Shown in pieces: positions 9,222 to 18,448 of a DNA stretch of 64,000 nt. Position 1 is the first letter of the stretch; each line of letters begins with the position of its first letter. The stretch is from the NCBI GenBank assembly GCA_937892155.1, contig CALAUG010000045.1, positions 9,088-73,087 of the forward strand, in the 5' to 3' direction. The translations under genes were made by a program, and so were the position numbers. This DNA comes from an uncultured Bacteroidales bacterium. GTDB lineage: Bacteria > Bacteroidota > Bacteroidia > Bacteroidales > UBA1715. The notes beneath the pieces were generated by a model. It saw only the letters and a list, made by a program, of their open reading frames with translations, was not told the DNA's origin and ran no database searches.

Positions 9222-9830
9222 ATGTGGGTTGTTTGTTCTGATTTAGAAGGCGTATTTGTGCCGGAAGTATGGATTAACGTGGCAAAAATCACTGGTATTG
9301 AAAAACTAAAAATTACCACCCGTGACGAACCAGATTACGATAAACTGATGAAATATCGCCTGAACATTCTTGACGAACACAATTTGAAACTTCAAGACAT
9401 TCAAAACGTTATATCAAATATTCATCCTTTGGAAGGAGCTTTGGAATTTACGAAATGGCTACGCGAAATTAGCCGTTTCGTTATTGTTTCCGACACCTTT
9501 CAGGAATTTGCAAAACCCTTAATGAAACAATTGGATGACCCATTCATTCTTTGTCATTCATTGGAAACAGACAAGGACGGCCGAATTGTCAATTACAAAT
9601 TACGTCAAAGCGACCCCAAACGCAAAACTGTAGAAGCATTCCAAAGCATGAATTTTAAAGTGATTGCCTTCGGCGATTCGTACAACGACGTTTCAATGCT
9701 GAAAAAGGCAGAAGTTGGTATTTTGTTCTGCCCTCCACAAAAAGTAATAGACGAATTCCCTGAATTACCTGTAGCACACAACTACGCTGAATTAAAAGCA
9801 TTAATAGAACAACACATTTACGAAGACTAA
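9222..9830 (+). CDS. thrH: ThrH-type phosphoserine phosphatase / homoserine phosphotransferase
   Basis: HAD-superfamily enzyme of 202 residues, the length of Pseudomonas ThrH. The nucleophile motif is DLEGVFVPE near residue 7, motif II is IVSDTFQEF (about 90), and motif IV is GDSYNDVSML (about 150). ThrH dephosphorylates phosphoserine and can pass the phosphate to homoserine, linking serine and threonine synthesis. The open frame extends upstream to 9174, but the family starts at MWVVCSDLEG, so I use ATG 9222. Its TAA overlaps the next ATG by one base, so the two genes are coupled. Confidence 0.88.
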   Translation: MWVVCSDLEGVFVPEVWINVAKITGIEKLKITTRDEPDYDKLMKYRLNILDEHNLKLQDIQNVISNIHPLEGALEFTKWLREISRFVIVSDTFQEFAKPLMKQLDDPFILCHSLETDKDGRIVNYKLRQSDPKRKTVEAFQSMNFKVIAFGDSYNDVSMLKKAEVGILFCPPQKVIDEFPELPVAHNYAELKALIEQHIYED

Positions 9831-10264
9831 TGGAAGAACTATTTCCAAAGAAGATTACTGATTTTATAAAAAAACATCACGTAATAACCATTGCAACCGT
9901 AAAAGATAACCAACCGTGGTGCTTCAATGCTTTTTACGCATTTGATGAAGACACACAGTCATTCATCATTACATCGCACAACGATACACGACACATTCAA
10001 GAAGTGTTGGCAAATCCTAAAATTGCGGGCAGCGTTGTATTAGAAACCGAAATTGTAGGAAAAGTTCAAGGCTTGCAATTCTCAGGCGAGATGGTTTTAT
10101 GCGAAAACGATGATGAAAAGCAAGCCAAAAAGGTTTACATCAAAAGATTCCCGCTTACGACTATTACACCAAAAATTCTTTGGAGAATATCCATATACGA
10201 AGCAAAATATACCGACAACACGTTAGGTTTCGGCAAAAAACTGCTTTGGAATAAAAAATCTTAA
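9830..10264 (+). CDS. pyridoxamine-phosphate-oxidase-like FMN-binding protein (YhbP-like)
   Basis: 144 residues with the split-barrel flavin fold: HHVITIATVKDNQPWCFNAFYAF at the N-terminus, then SFIITSHNDTRHIQ and PKIAGSV. It resembles YhbP/UPF0306 proteins rather than PdxH. Its substrate is unknown. It is joined to thrH by a TAATG overlap at 9830. Confidence 0.7.
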   Translation: MEELFPKKITDFIKKHHVITIATVKDNQPWCFNAFYAFDEDTQSFIITSHNDTRHIQEVLANPKIAGSVVLETEIVGKVQGLQFSGEMVLCENDDEKQAKKVYIKRFPLTTITPKILWRISIYEAKYTDNTLGFGKKLLWNKKS

Positions 10265-10294
10265 CGACAAAGAATTAAAAATTCAAATATTTTT

Positions 10295-10302
10295 TACTTT
10301 TG
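10295..10302 (+). promoter_or_regulatory. -7 box for tRNA-Thr
   Basis: TACTTTTG, an exact TAnnTTTG match, 12 bases before the mature tRNA 5' end. No good -33 TTTG is seen upstream. Confidence 0.5.
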
Positions 10303-10313
10303 CAAGCGAGTAG

Positions 10314-10385
10314 GCCTTTTTAGCTCAGTGGTAGAGCACTTCACTCGTAATGAAGGGGTCAACGGTTCAAATCCGTTAAAAGGCT
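10314..10385 (+). tRNA. tRNA-Thr (CGT)
   Basis: Full cloverleaf of 72 bases. The acceptor stem GCCTTTT pairs with AAAAGGC. The D arm is GCTC/GAGC; the anticodon arm is CTTCA-CTCGTAA-TGAAG with anticodon CGT, which reads ACG; the T arm is AACGG-TTCAAAT-CCGTT. The discriminator is T and CCA is not encoded. A strong terminator follows at once. Confidence 0.95.
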
Positions 10386-10387
10386 CT

Positions 10388-10418
10388 AAGGACTCATCAT
10401 AAGATGAGTCCTTTTTTT
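10388..10418 (+). terminator. rho-independent terminator of tRNA-Thr
   Basis: Perfect 11-base stem AAGGACTCATC / GATGAGTCCTT with loop ATAA and a T run (10388-10398, 10403-10413, then Ts). Confidence 0.9.
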
Positions 10419-10471
10419 ATGCCTTAAAATTATCAGATTTTAGAAGCAGGAGTCTAAAAACCAAGTATTCC

Positions 10472-11365
10472 TTATACCAATGCGCGGATAAGTTGTTCTT
10501 TTTCGCCAGCCAACAAATCCATCACTGGAACTTCTGGCAGGGTGTATGCTCCTGGTATTTGTTTGAATGTTGCACGGGCAGCGCAAACCAATATCTGCGC
10601 AGTTAAAGCTGGATTATTAATACTCATTTCAAATTTCAAACGTTGATTTTGTGTCTTGCCCGAAACACCTTTACGTTCCAAAAGAACGCCATGTCCCATA
10701 TCGCGGCAATTATCAACGCTATCAACAGGAATCACATGAAGTTCATCGTGAGCAAAATAATCGTCGGCTTTCAATTCATCATATACTTGTTGAGCAGTGA
10801 AACCATCTTCCAATTCTACATAAACCAAACGGCTGTGAATTCCAGCACCTTGTGGCATCGTCATTGACAACGCATTTTTGACGCCTTTTTTTGATCGTGC
10901 AACAACAGAGTGACCCATACTCATTCCAGGTCCAAAATTAGTCCACGTTAAACCTTTCGGTGTCATGGCCTGCATCAACGTACGGATAACTGAATCACTT
11001 CCTGGATCCCAGCCCGCCGAAATAATTGAAACAGAATTGTTTGCTTTTGCAACCTGACCAAGAGATTCGTGTAAGTCCCAAATGCTACCGTGGATATCAA
11101 AACTATCAACTGTATTGATTCCCATTGCAAGATATTTTTTCGCGTTTTCTTCTACACTACGGCTTGGTGTTGCAAGAATCACAACGTCAACTTTGCCCAA
11201 TTCCTTAACATCAGCAACAACCTTATATGGCGTTAACTCCAAAGGCATTTCACCAGAAACAGAACGACGGACAATGCCAGCAATTTCAAAATCAGGAGCA
11301 ACTTCCAATGCCTCCAATACGTACTTTCCAATATTTCCGTATCCCACGATAGCTATTCTTTTCAT
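10472..11365 (-). CDS. ddh: meso-diaminopimelate D-dehydrogenase
   Basis: NADPH-dependent enzyme of the short lysine/peptidoglycan route that makes meso-diaminopimelate directly from tetrahydrodipicolinate. 297 residues. The Rossmann motif is IAIVGYGNIGKYVLEAL; DSFDIHGSI (about 89) and SAGWDPGSDS (about 119) are the substrate-binding segments typical of Ddh; NFGPGMSMGHSV follows. ATG 11365 gives MKRIAIVGYGN; the longer 11386 start adds seven residues with no family support. A minus-strand box complementary to CAAAAATA lies at 11399-11406. Confidence 0.95.
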   Translation of the reverse strand: MKRIAIVGYGNIGKYVLEALEVAPDFEIAGIVRRSVSGEMPLELTPYKVVADVKELGKVDVVILATPSRSVEENAKKYLAMGINTVDSFDIHGSIWDLHESLGQVAKANNSVSIISAGWDPGSDSVIRTLMQAMTPKGLTWTNFGPGMSMGHSVVARSKKGVKNALSMTMPQGAGIHSRLVYVELEDGFTAQQVYDELKADDYFAHDELHVIPVDSVDNCRDMGHGVLLERKGVSGKTQNQRLKFEMSINNPALTAQILVCAARATFKQIPGAYTLPEVPVMDLLAGEKEQLIRALV

Positions 11366-11571
11366 ATTCTTATGTTTTAGATTCAAACTTTTGCGTTACA
11401 AAAATAATTGTTTCTAAAAAAATGATTCGTAATCATCATTGAATTTTTCAATGATGATTTTAAAAATCTCACGACTAGAAATGTTGAAATGCTCTATCGT
11501 TCAAAAAATTAATGAAACTCTCACGATAAAATTTTAAAAATTACTATATTTCACGAATAATTATTTGGAAT

Positions 11572-12411
11572 ATGAAGAAAATTGACCTTACCGAATGGGA
11601 AGAAACTGGCCGTGGTGCTTTTGGAACAACTTATTTTCATAAAACAAATCCTTCGTGGATGCTGAAATTTGTGGATTCCTCAACTCCCATAGAAGTAATT
11701 GAAGAAGAAATCCGTAATTCCCAAAACGTTTATAACCTTGGGGTATCAACCCCAAAACCAGGAGAATTGGTAACCGACGGGGTACGTACCGGTATGGTCT
11801 TTGAACGCATTGTCGGCAAACGCTCTTACGCACGAGCTATTGGCGAAGAACCTCAACGAATACAGGAATTTGCAATCCGTTATGCTCAAATGGTAAAACA
11901 ACTACACGCCACACCATGCGACACAACAAAATTCAAAAGCGTAAAAGAATATAACAGAACTGCCATTTCGGGGAATCCTTTCCGAAGCGACGAAATCAAG
12001 CAATTTGCACTTGAAAAATTAAAAAATTTACCTGACGCCACAACCTGTATTCACGGCGACCTGCATTTTGGCAATGTCATTTTAACAGAAGATAAAAGTT
12101 ATTTCATTGATTTAGGGAATTTCTGCTACGGACATCCGTTTTTTGACCTACCTATGCAATACTTGCCCTCCGAAGTGATGGATGATGTACGGTTCGAAGA
12201 CACTTTCCACTGCACAAAAGAACAGGCACGATTGTTCTGGCAGGAATTTACAAAAGCGTATTTTGGACCCGACAAAAATCTGTCGCATTTAACAAAAGAA
12301 CTTGAGCCATACATTTTGTTCCGATTACTCACAATGGAAACACAGGTAGGCAGAAAACTTCCAAAAGGCGGAGAAGAAATGTTACAAACTATTCTTCAAG
12401 GAAAGTTCTAA
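11572..12411 (+). CDS. aminoglycoside-phosphotransferase-like kinase, TIGR02172 type
   Basis: 279 residues with the small-molecule kinase fold. It opens with GRGAFGTTYFHKT, like a glycine-rich nucleotide loop, and carries CIHGDLHFGNVI (about residue 163), the Brenner/HGD catalytic loop, then YFIDLGNFCYGHP, a DxG-like metal motif with D184. It resembles the Fibrobacter-type TIGR02172 family of unknown substrate; there is no reason to call it an antibiotic-resistance gene. A terminator follows at 12421. Confidence 0.75.
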   Translation: MKKIDLTEWEETGRGAFGTTYFHKTNPSWMLKFVDSSTPIEVIEEEIRNSQNVYNLGVSTPKPGELVTDGVRTGMVFERIVGKRSYARAIGEEPQRIQEFAIRYAQMVKQLHATPCDTTKFKSVKEYNRTAISGNPFRSDEIKQFALEKLKNLPDATTCIHGDLHFGNVILTEDKSYFIDLGNFCYGHPFFDLPMQYLPSEVMDDVRFEDTFHCTKEQARLFWQEFTKAYFGPDKNLSHLTKELEPYILFRLLTMETQVGRKLPKGGEEMLQTILQGKF

Positions 12412-12420
12412 AAAAGATTT

Positions 12421-12449
12421 AAGCAGAATTCTGAAATTCTGCTTTTTTT
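12421..12449 (+). terminator. rho-independent terminator
   Basis: Stem AAGCAGAATT / AATTCTGCTT with loop CTGA, followed by a T run. It ends the kinase-like gene and separates it from the small gene and vapD remnant. Confidence 0.85.
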
Positions 12450-12473
12450 ATTATTTTGCACACAATCAACATA

Positions 12474-12662
12474 ATGAAAGAAAAAATGAAAATAGGAGAT
12501 TACGTTTTAATTTCTCCAGACCTAACGCAACAAAAGGACTGGATAAAAGGGAAAATCATTGAAGTAGAAAATAATTCCTTTGTAGGAATTGTTGTTTCAG
12601 CAGAAACATCTGACGGCAACGTGTTTTTTGGAGTAGAAAATTCTTTTAAACTAGCCAAATAA
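12474..12662 (+). CDS. small protein upstream of the vapD remnant
   Basis: 62 residues, start ATG 12474 (MKEKMKIGDYVLI); ATG 12486 is also possible. The frame is intact. It reads as a small beta-rich domain: a WIKGKIIEVENN strand pair, then FVGIVVSAET. I know similar small proteins in Bacteroidetes but no function for them. It ends one base before the ATG of the vapD-family pseudogene, so the two were once translated together. A role as partner or antitoxin of VapD is inferred from position only. Confidence 0.55.
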   Translation: MKEKMKIGDYVLISPDLTQQKDWIKGKIIEVENNSFVGIVVSAETSDGNVFFGVENSFKLAK

Positions 12663-12663
12663 T

Positions 12664-12945
12664 ATGTTTGCAATAAGTTTTGATATGTTAATCTCCGAAT
12701 TGGAGAAATATTATGGTATGCCTTATAACTGAGCATATTACGACATTAAACAATTGCTTTAAAAAGATGGATTTGAATTGTTTCAGGGAAGCACATATCT
12801 TACCCGAAACAATGATATTGCACATCTTGTGAAAGCAATAATGGATCTTTCAAAAGTTGATTGGTTCAAAAAATCAGTTCGTGATATACACGGCTATAGA
12901 GTTGAAGATTGGTCAGACTTTACGGATATTGTGAAAAAAAGCTAA
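12664..12945 (+). pseudogene. vapD: vapD-family gene with two in-frame stops
   Basis: The frame reads MFAISFDMLISELEKYYG, then SVRDIHGYRVEDWSDFTDIV at the end, the hallmark of VapD (a Cas2-like ribonuclease toxin family, about 90 residues). It is full length at 93 codons, but codon 23 is TGA (12730-12732) and codon 33 is TAA (12760-12762). There is no frameshift. Comparing with the family as I remember it, GGA to TGA and GAA to TAA, each a single G-to-T change, would explain both stops. A terminator follows. Confidence 0.8.
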
Positions 12946-12960
12946 TGATAAGAAGAACAA

Positions 12961-12989
12961 AATGCCGAAAAGATTTTTTCGGCATTTTT
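12961..12989. terminator. bidirectional terminator
   Basis: Stem AATGCCGAAAA / TTTTCGGCATT, loop GATT. It lies between the vapD remnant (plus) and the DUF4175 gene (minus) and has A and T runs on both sides. Confidence 0.8.
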
Positions 12990-15900
12990 AATCTTCATTC
13001 AAATTAATGATATAATCTGAATAAATTTTTTGGTATTGTGGTTTCAGTTTTACCGAATTTTCTTTCAAAACATCGTCGTATTGTAGCTTTTCCGATTCGG
13101 TTTGCTTGAACATTTTCTTAGCATTTTCAGAAGGTTTTTCAACCGCAGTTTTTGACTCGCGCTCCTTATCCTGATCGCGCTCTTTTTCGGCATTTTCGGC
13201 TTCCAACATTCGCGTAAGAATTTGTTCCTGACGTTTCAACGTTTGTGGCGTAATATTCTGATTGATAATATCACGCTCCGTTTGATCCATAAGTTTTTGA
13301 ATATCTTTTAGTTGCTGTACTCCTTCCGGTGAAAGTTCTCCGTCTTTCATCATTTTGTTGCCCAATTGTTTGAGCATTTGTTCTTTCATCAACATTTCGC
13401 TCAATTGTTTTTGTGTCTGTTGCGACGACGGCATTCCACCTTCCTTCATTTGCTGCATCATCTGCTGCATTTGCTCTTTGAGTGACTGCTGCATTTGTTT
13501 CATTTGCTGGTACGACGGTTTTTGTCCTTTCCCGCTATTTTTTGGATTCTGGCATTGCTGCTGCCCATCCATCTGTTGAGCAGCCTGTTGCTGCATTGCA
13601 TCCAGCACTTCCGATAAAAGTAACGACAAATTATTAGCCGACGTCATCATATACTGCTGGCTAATTTTTGCCTGGCTTCGTTGACGTTGCTCCAAATAAT
13701 CAATCGCAGCTTTACCATTTTTATGTACGGACAAAATTTCTTCGTTTATTGGCTGCGAAATTTGTGGGACACGCAAACTCAACGCGTATAAAGAATCTTT
13801 TATAATCTTGAAATTCTCGTGTAGAATGTTTTGCTTCTCTGCAGTTTCGGCATACTTCGGATCGACGTACGATAACTTCCCGGTTTGAACCATTAAATCT
13901 TCTTGTTCAAACGAGAATGTGAGCAAATTTTCCATAATCTGACGTAAGTTCGCCATATCTTCCATATTCTGTTGAGCCATTTGCTGTTGCATCATTCCCT
14001 GCATACTTTCGGACAACTGCTGTGTTTGCTCCGAAGCCTTTTTCATTGACTTTGATGATTTTGACTGTTGTCCCTGCTGCTGTTCGGACTGACTTTGCTG
14101 CATGGAATTTTTTATATCTTGGAATTGATTGCTAAAATCCTGTAAGTCAAACTTTTGTTGAAGTTCTTCGTTTTTCTGCTGGGCATCATTATAATTCTTT
14201 TCTATCGACTCCAATTCTTTTTGTACATCATTCAGTTTTTGTTGAAGTTCGTCAGAGTTTTTTGAATTTTTCAATTCTTCGGAAAGTTGTTGCTGCTGTT
14301 CAGCCAATTCCTGCAAACGGTCAGACGTGTTTTGTACCGATTCCTCAACATCCATACGTTTCAACAATTCCAAGTCGCGGTCAAGTTGCTTTGAAAGTTC
14401 CTCCATCGACATTTTCATGTCTTCGGATTTCTTAATGAATTCATCTTTGTTGAAATTTTCCATCATTTGATTGAATTCATCCATCATCTTCTTCAACTCA
14501 TCGTCCATCAACGTATTGAGCAATTCTTCTATTTCTTTTTGCTTATTGAGAATTTCCTCGTCTTGTTCCGACAACTTATTCTGCATATCATTCTTTTGCT
14601 CAAGCGATTGCGTCAGATTTTCAATCTGTTGCTTCATTTGTTCCTGTTTTTCCTGCATTTCTTCAAGAACTTGCTTACGTTCCCAGTCGGATATATTTTC
14701 GTTGAGCAATTTCTGTTTCAATTTATCAAAATCACGCATCAATTCTTGGGCAATAGACGTAGATTGTTCAAACGAAGACTGAATTTCCTTTGAATATTGT
14801 TCCTGCATTTTTTCCAACTCTTCCTGACTTGGAATCACAAAATCATACAACGCAGTACGGGCAGATTTCTTGCCGCTAACTTCGTCATTATCAAATACTT
14901 CAAAATAATAATTGATGGTTTCTCCTTTTGAAAATTGGGAAAAATCGAACATATAGAAAAACTGCTGATGCTGAATTGACGGCGAAAATTCCATTGGAAC
15001 ACGCGTGGCATCGGCTTCTTTATCTTTTGGGAAATACACAAAATCAAGCGATGAAAATCCATAATCGTCTTGTATTTCGCCCTTGAAATAATACGTGAAA
15101 AACTGCGAACTATCTTGTTTTTGCTCAACTTGAATAGATGGCCGCAAATCTGGAATGACAGTGAATGTGTAACCAATAATGTTTACCGAATCGAGAAACT
15201 CATTTTTGCCTATCAACGTATAAGAAGTTGTTTGCGTAATTCTTTGATTCAAAGTAAATTGAGAATCTTTTTTTGTAAACTGAATCGAATTTACGTTTTC
15301 ACTAACAAAAAACAACGAATCAATGTCGGCGCCGTCAACTTTCCACGAAAGAGTGGAACCTGCCGGAATTGTAATATCGCCGGTATTTGAGACGGTTATA
15401 TTTTCAAGTTGCGTGTATTTTGGAACGAATGCTTGAATTGTGAAATTCAGCAACTGAGGTAACGGAAACACCTGTAATTGATACAATTGCGAAGTGTATT
15501 CGTCAGCAGAAAACGAAAAATTCAGAGAATTGTTGCATCCACGGATAACGTATTCAAACGACGACGTTGTTTTTTTCGTCATTAAAAAACTATTTCCTCC
15601 AATTGAAATATTTACACGTTCCGGCACAAATCGTCCTTCTACGTGCATTAAAATGGTAAAATCCGAACCTTTTATAACCGACAACGAATCATTGTCAAGA
15701 ATAAACGTGAATGGAGCTGGTTTTTCAAAAAATTCATTGTGTTTCACAATACGCGTCGCGCCGTCAACTATTGCTTTTGGATAGAAAATAGCAAGACAAA
15801 TTATAACTATAACCAGTGCCAAAGCATATTTCCAAAAACGAAGCAATTTCTTGAAATCAATAGCCGACGCAAACGGAATTGGCCGCAAATTCGCAACTTT

Positions 15901-16302
15901 TTGATTGATTGCCGCAATCGCTAACTGATTGTTTTCAAGTGATTTGTCGTTTGCCAGTTCCAATGTGTTGAGCAACGTATCCTGAATTTCAGGAAAAAAC
16001 TTCGTGATGATTTTAGCCGCTTCAACGTGCGACAAAGTTTTTCCCAATTTCCAAAAGTGGAACAACGGAATCAGCACGTATTTCACAAAAGCAAAAAGTG
16101 CCACAACAAGCGAAGTATAGAAAACTATTGTGCGTACTTGCGACGGGAAAAAAGCAAAATATTCAGCACAGCTGATTGTTACAAAGTAAAAAACAAAAAT
16201 CAGCAGAAATACTATCAAACCTTTAAGACATTCGTTGAGATAGTATTTGCGTGTGAATTTGTCTAATTCATTGATTATAATATGGATATCGGATTTCTCC
16301 AT
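12988..16302 (-). CDS. DUF4175-like membrane coiled-coil protein
   Basis: A 1104-residue inner-membrane protein of the Bacteroidetes DUF4175 type; function unknown. Three hydrophobic segments lie at about residues 26-48, 57-77 and 150-170. A beta-rich periplasmic part follows (about 190-490), then a very long coiled coil from about 500 to 1080, rich in Gln, Met, Glu and Lys with runs such as QQQQLSEEL and QMQQMMQQM. It is the last gene of the minus-strand operon TPR - DUF4292 - EnvC-like - DUF4175, beginning 8 bases after the EnvC-like gene. The context suggests a role in cell-envelope assembly or division. Confidence 0.75.
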   Translation of the reverse strand: MEKSDIHIIINELDKFTRKYYLNECLKGLIVFLLIFVFYFVTISCAEYFAFFPSQVRTIVFYTSLVVALFAFVKYVLIPLFHFWKLGKTLSHVEAAKIITKFFPEIQDTLLNTLELANDKSLENNQLAIAAINQKVANLRPIPFASAIDFKKLLRFWKYALALVIVIICLAIFYPKAIVDGATRIVKHNEFFEKPAPFTFILDNDSLSVIKGSDFTILMHVEGRFVPERVNISIGGNSFLMTKKTTSSFEYVIRGCNNSLNFSFSADEYTSQLYQLQVFPLPQLLNFTIQAFVPKYTQLENITVSNTGDITIPAGSTLSWKVDGADIDSLFFVSENVNSIQFTKKDSQFTLNQRITQTTSYTLIGKNEFLDSVNIIGYTFTVIPDLRPSIQVEQKQDSSQFFTYYFKGEIQDDYGFSSLDFVYFPKDKEADATRVPMEFSPSIQHQQFFYMFDFSQFSKGETINYYFEVFDNDEVSGKKSARTALYDFVIPSQEELEKMQEQYSKEIQSSFEQSTSIAQELMRDFDKLKQKLLNENISDWERKQVLEEMQEKQEQMKQQIENLTQSLEQKNDMQNKLSEQDEEILNKQKEIEELLNTLMDDELKKMMDEFNQMMENFNKDEFIKKSEDMKMSMEELSKQLDRDLELLKRMDVEESVQNTSDRLQELAEQQQQLSEELKNSKNSDELQQKLNDVQKELESIEKNYNDAQQKNEELQQKFDLQDFSNQFQDIKNSMQQSQSEQQQGQQSKSSKSMKKASEQTQQLSESMQGMMQQQMAQQNMEDMANLRQIMENLLTFSFEQEDLMVQTGKLSYVDPKYAETAEKQNILHENFKIIKDSLYALSLRVPQISQPINEEILSVHKNGKAAIDYLEQRQRSQAKISQQYMMTSANNLSLLLSEVLDAMQQQAAQQMDGQQQCQNPKNSGKGQKPSYQQMKQMQQSLKEQMQQMMQQMKEGGMPSSQQTQKQLSEMLMKEQMLKQLGNKMMKDGELSPEGVQQLKDIQKLMDQTERDIINQNITPQTLKRQEQILTRMLEAENAEKERDQDKERESKTAVEKPSENAKKMFKQTESEKLQYDDVLKENSVKLKPQYQKIYSDYIINLNED

Positions 16303-16310
16303 AGGCTTCT

Positions 16311-17549
16311 TTATTTAGAAAGCCACAATTCTGGATCCAATTTCTCCAACTCTTTCCAAATTTGAAGTTGCAGTACAGTGGAATTTGTTTCTGGATCGGT
16401 ATAAATTGTTCCGATTTCGTCTTTTGCTTTGACTTGTTGTCCAGCTTTTACCGAAACAGTTACCAAGTTATCGTAAACAGTGTAGTAGTTTCCGTGTTTA
16501 ATCAAAACGGCTGTGTTTCTACCAGGAATCAACACAATTTTTGAAACAGTTCCGTCAAAAATTGCACGCGCTTTTGCACCTTTTGTCGTCGCGATTTCTA
16601 TACCGTTACTTTCAACTTCAACGTATTCCAAAGTTGGATGTTTGTGGCGGCCGAAATGCTCTGTAATTTTTCCTGTTGCAGTTGGCCAAGGAAGACGACC
16701 TTTGTTTTCCGCAAAGTTTTTCGACACCAATTTTTCCTCAGGCGTCAGTGTTGAAACCGACGTAGTGGAAGCTTTTGCTGTTGCATTATTTTTTGCGGCG
16801 GCAGCTTTTTTCGCAGCCATTTCCGCTTTAATCAAATCTTCGATTTGTTTATCGAGTTTACGTGCAAGTGCCTGCTTTTCAGCAAGTTTTTTCTTCAATT
16901 CCTGCTGACGTGCATTTAATTTTTTTATCGTTGCGTCTTCCAAATATTTATCCTGTTCCAACTTGCGTGCCTCGGATTGTTTCTCACCAACAAGATTTTT
17001 CTTCATCGATAATAATCTTTCCAAGTCATATTTTCGAACCGAAAGACTGTCCTGCAAAGATTTTATACGTTCCGATTGTTGAATCATGTAATCGGAATAG
17101 TATTGCAAATATTTCATTCGATTATATGCCTGATTGAAATTATCGGCAGAAAGAATAAAAATTAACTGCTCATACTGCGAGTTGATTTTATAAACAGTAA
17201 ACAATGTTTGATTGTATTCTTTCTGCAACTCTTCCAACTGCGACGTGAGTGTGTGAATCTGCGCATTAGTTGCAAAAATATCCTGTTCAATAAAATCAAT
17301 TTCCTGCGACAAAGAATTTACGTAGTTGTTCCGTTCTTGAATCTGCTGACTTAAAAGCGTCACACGTTCCATAGAAACGGACTTGCTTTTTTCGGTTTCC
17401 TTCAAAAGTTTACTAGTTCGTTCTATTTCTTTTTTTGCCTTTGCAGCCTCGGCCTGAACTTGTTTTACAGTTTTTTTGGGCTTTTGGCAATACGCCTCAG
17501 TTGAGAAACATAAAACAGCAGCAAGTAATATGAACAACCATTTTTTCAT
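16311..17549 (-). CDS. EnvC-like murein hydrolase activator (degenerate LytM)
   Basis: 412 residues: signal peptide (1-21), coiled coil of about 220 residues, then an Ala/Lys-rich linker and a C-terminal M23/LytM domain. The zinc ligands of active LytM enzymes are missing: NGIEI stands where HxGxD is expected, and LQLQIW replaces the HxH motif. That pattern is known for EnvC/NlpD-type activators, which switch on amidases at the septum and do not cut peptidoglycan themselves. It is 10 bases downstream of the DUF4292 gene. Confidence 0.85.
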   Translation of the reverse strand: MKKWLFILLAAVLCFSTEAYCQKPKKTVKQVQAEAAKAKKEIERTSKLLKETEKSKSVSMERVTLLSQQIQERNNYVNSLSQEIDFIEQDIFATNAQIHTLTSQLEELQKEYNQTLFTVYKINSQYEQLIFILSADNFNQAYNRMKYLQYYSDYMIQQSERIKSLQDSLSVRKYDLERLLSMKKNLVGEKQSEARKLEQDKYLEDATIKKLNARQQELKKKLAEKQALARKLDKQIEDLIKAEMAAKKAAAAKNNATAKASTTSVSTLTPEEKLVSKNFAENKGRLPWPTATGKITEHFGRHKHPTLEYVEVESNGIEIATTKGAKARAIFDGTVSKIVLIPGRNTAVLIKHGNYYTVYDNLVTVSVKAGQQVKAKDEIGTIYTDPETNSTVLQLQIWKELEKLDPELWLSK

Positions 17550-17559
17550 TACTTCAGTG

Positions 17560-18393
17560 TCACTTTAATTTTGGTTCCATTTTTTGATAACTACTGCTTG
17601 GATTGAATGGAAAATTCAGTTCCTCATCAAAACTAACTTTTGAATATTTCATATCGAAATGAAACTTACCGTTTGGCATTTTAGCCTTTAAACTCATATT
17701 TGTTGGAAATGAAATATTTTGTAGTTCCTCAAAATCTGAATAGGTCAACTTTATTTTATTTTCAATAATTGTTCCTTCATCAACTATATCTACTTCCGAA
17801 ATTCTGAAATTGTCGTTCAATACCTGCCACGTTTGCAAAAACGACAAAGTGTCGTTTTTCTTGAATTCCTTTTTTGAATGAGTCTGGAACACAAATTTAT
17901 TATCTTTCTTATTGATTTCAAATGATTTAAAAAGACTTACAGTGTCAACATTGTCTTGTTGGCAGAAAAATAGTTCATCAAGTAAAATTGATTGAATAGT
18001 TTTATAATCAATCGATAATCCTATTTCTTTTGAAATATCAGCAAGATTACCGGCATAGTATGTTTTTTGCAATTTTGAATAGAATTTCACGCTATCCTGT
18101 GTAATTATGGCGCGAAAAACATCGATACTCATAGCCGAAACGCCAATCCAAACTATGCTGTCCTTTTTTATGCGAATGTTTCCTTTGATTTGCGGCAACG
18201 ATTTAAAATCCTCTAAATCTATGCTAAATCCGAATTTAACTGTCTGATAATCACCGTAGTGTTTTACGATTGTATCGTACAATGCCGACATTTCAAGTTG
18301 TTTTATGTCTTTTTCGGTCACAACTTTTTTGGAAGAATGACACGATGTAAACAACATCAAAATCAGGGCAATATAAAGAGAAATCCTGCGCAT
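17560..18393 (-). CDS. DUF4292-type lipoprotein
   Basis: 277 residues. ATG 18393 gives MRRISLYIALILMLFTSCHS, a lipoprotein signal with Cys at residue 18. The body resembles DUF4292/LolA-like beta-fold proteins (VWIGVSAMSIDVFRAIITQDSVKFYSK), so a lipid or lipoprotein-handling role in the envelope is possible but inferred. The gene sits between the TPR protein and the EnvC-like activator, an order common in Bacteroidales. Confidence 0.75.
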   Translation of the reverse strand: MRRISLYIALILMLFTSCHSSKKVVTEKDIKQLEMSALYDTIVKHYGDYQTVKFGFSIDLEDFKSLPQIKGNIRIKKDSIVWIGVSAMSIDVFRAIITQDSVKFYSKLQKTYYAGNLADISKEIGLSIDYKTIQSILLDELFFCQQDNVDTVSLFKSFEINKKDNKFVFQTHSKKEFKKNDTLSFLQTWQVLNDNFRISEVDIVDEGTIIENKIKLTYSDFEELQNISFPTNMSLKAKMPNGKFHFDMKYSKVSFDEELNFPFNPSSSYQKMEPKLK

Positions 18394-18448
18394 AAATTTT
18401 TGCAAAATTATTGTTTTTTGGCGATAAATCATAAAAACTAATTACGCT

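Noticed and set aside
12730..12762. Recoding of the TGA in the vapD frame as a sense codon
   Set aside because: A second stop of another type (TAA) follows ten codons later, so loss of function is simpler.
14467..14793. Two overlapping plus-strand frames of about 105 residues inside the DUF4175 gene
   Set aside because: They are shadows of a Gln/Glu-rich coiled coil; the composition (Leu, Phe, Ser, Cys runs) mirrors the real frame and there is no independent start signal.
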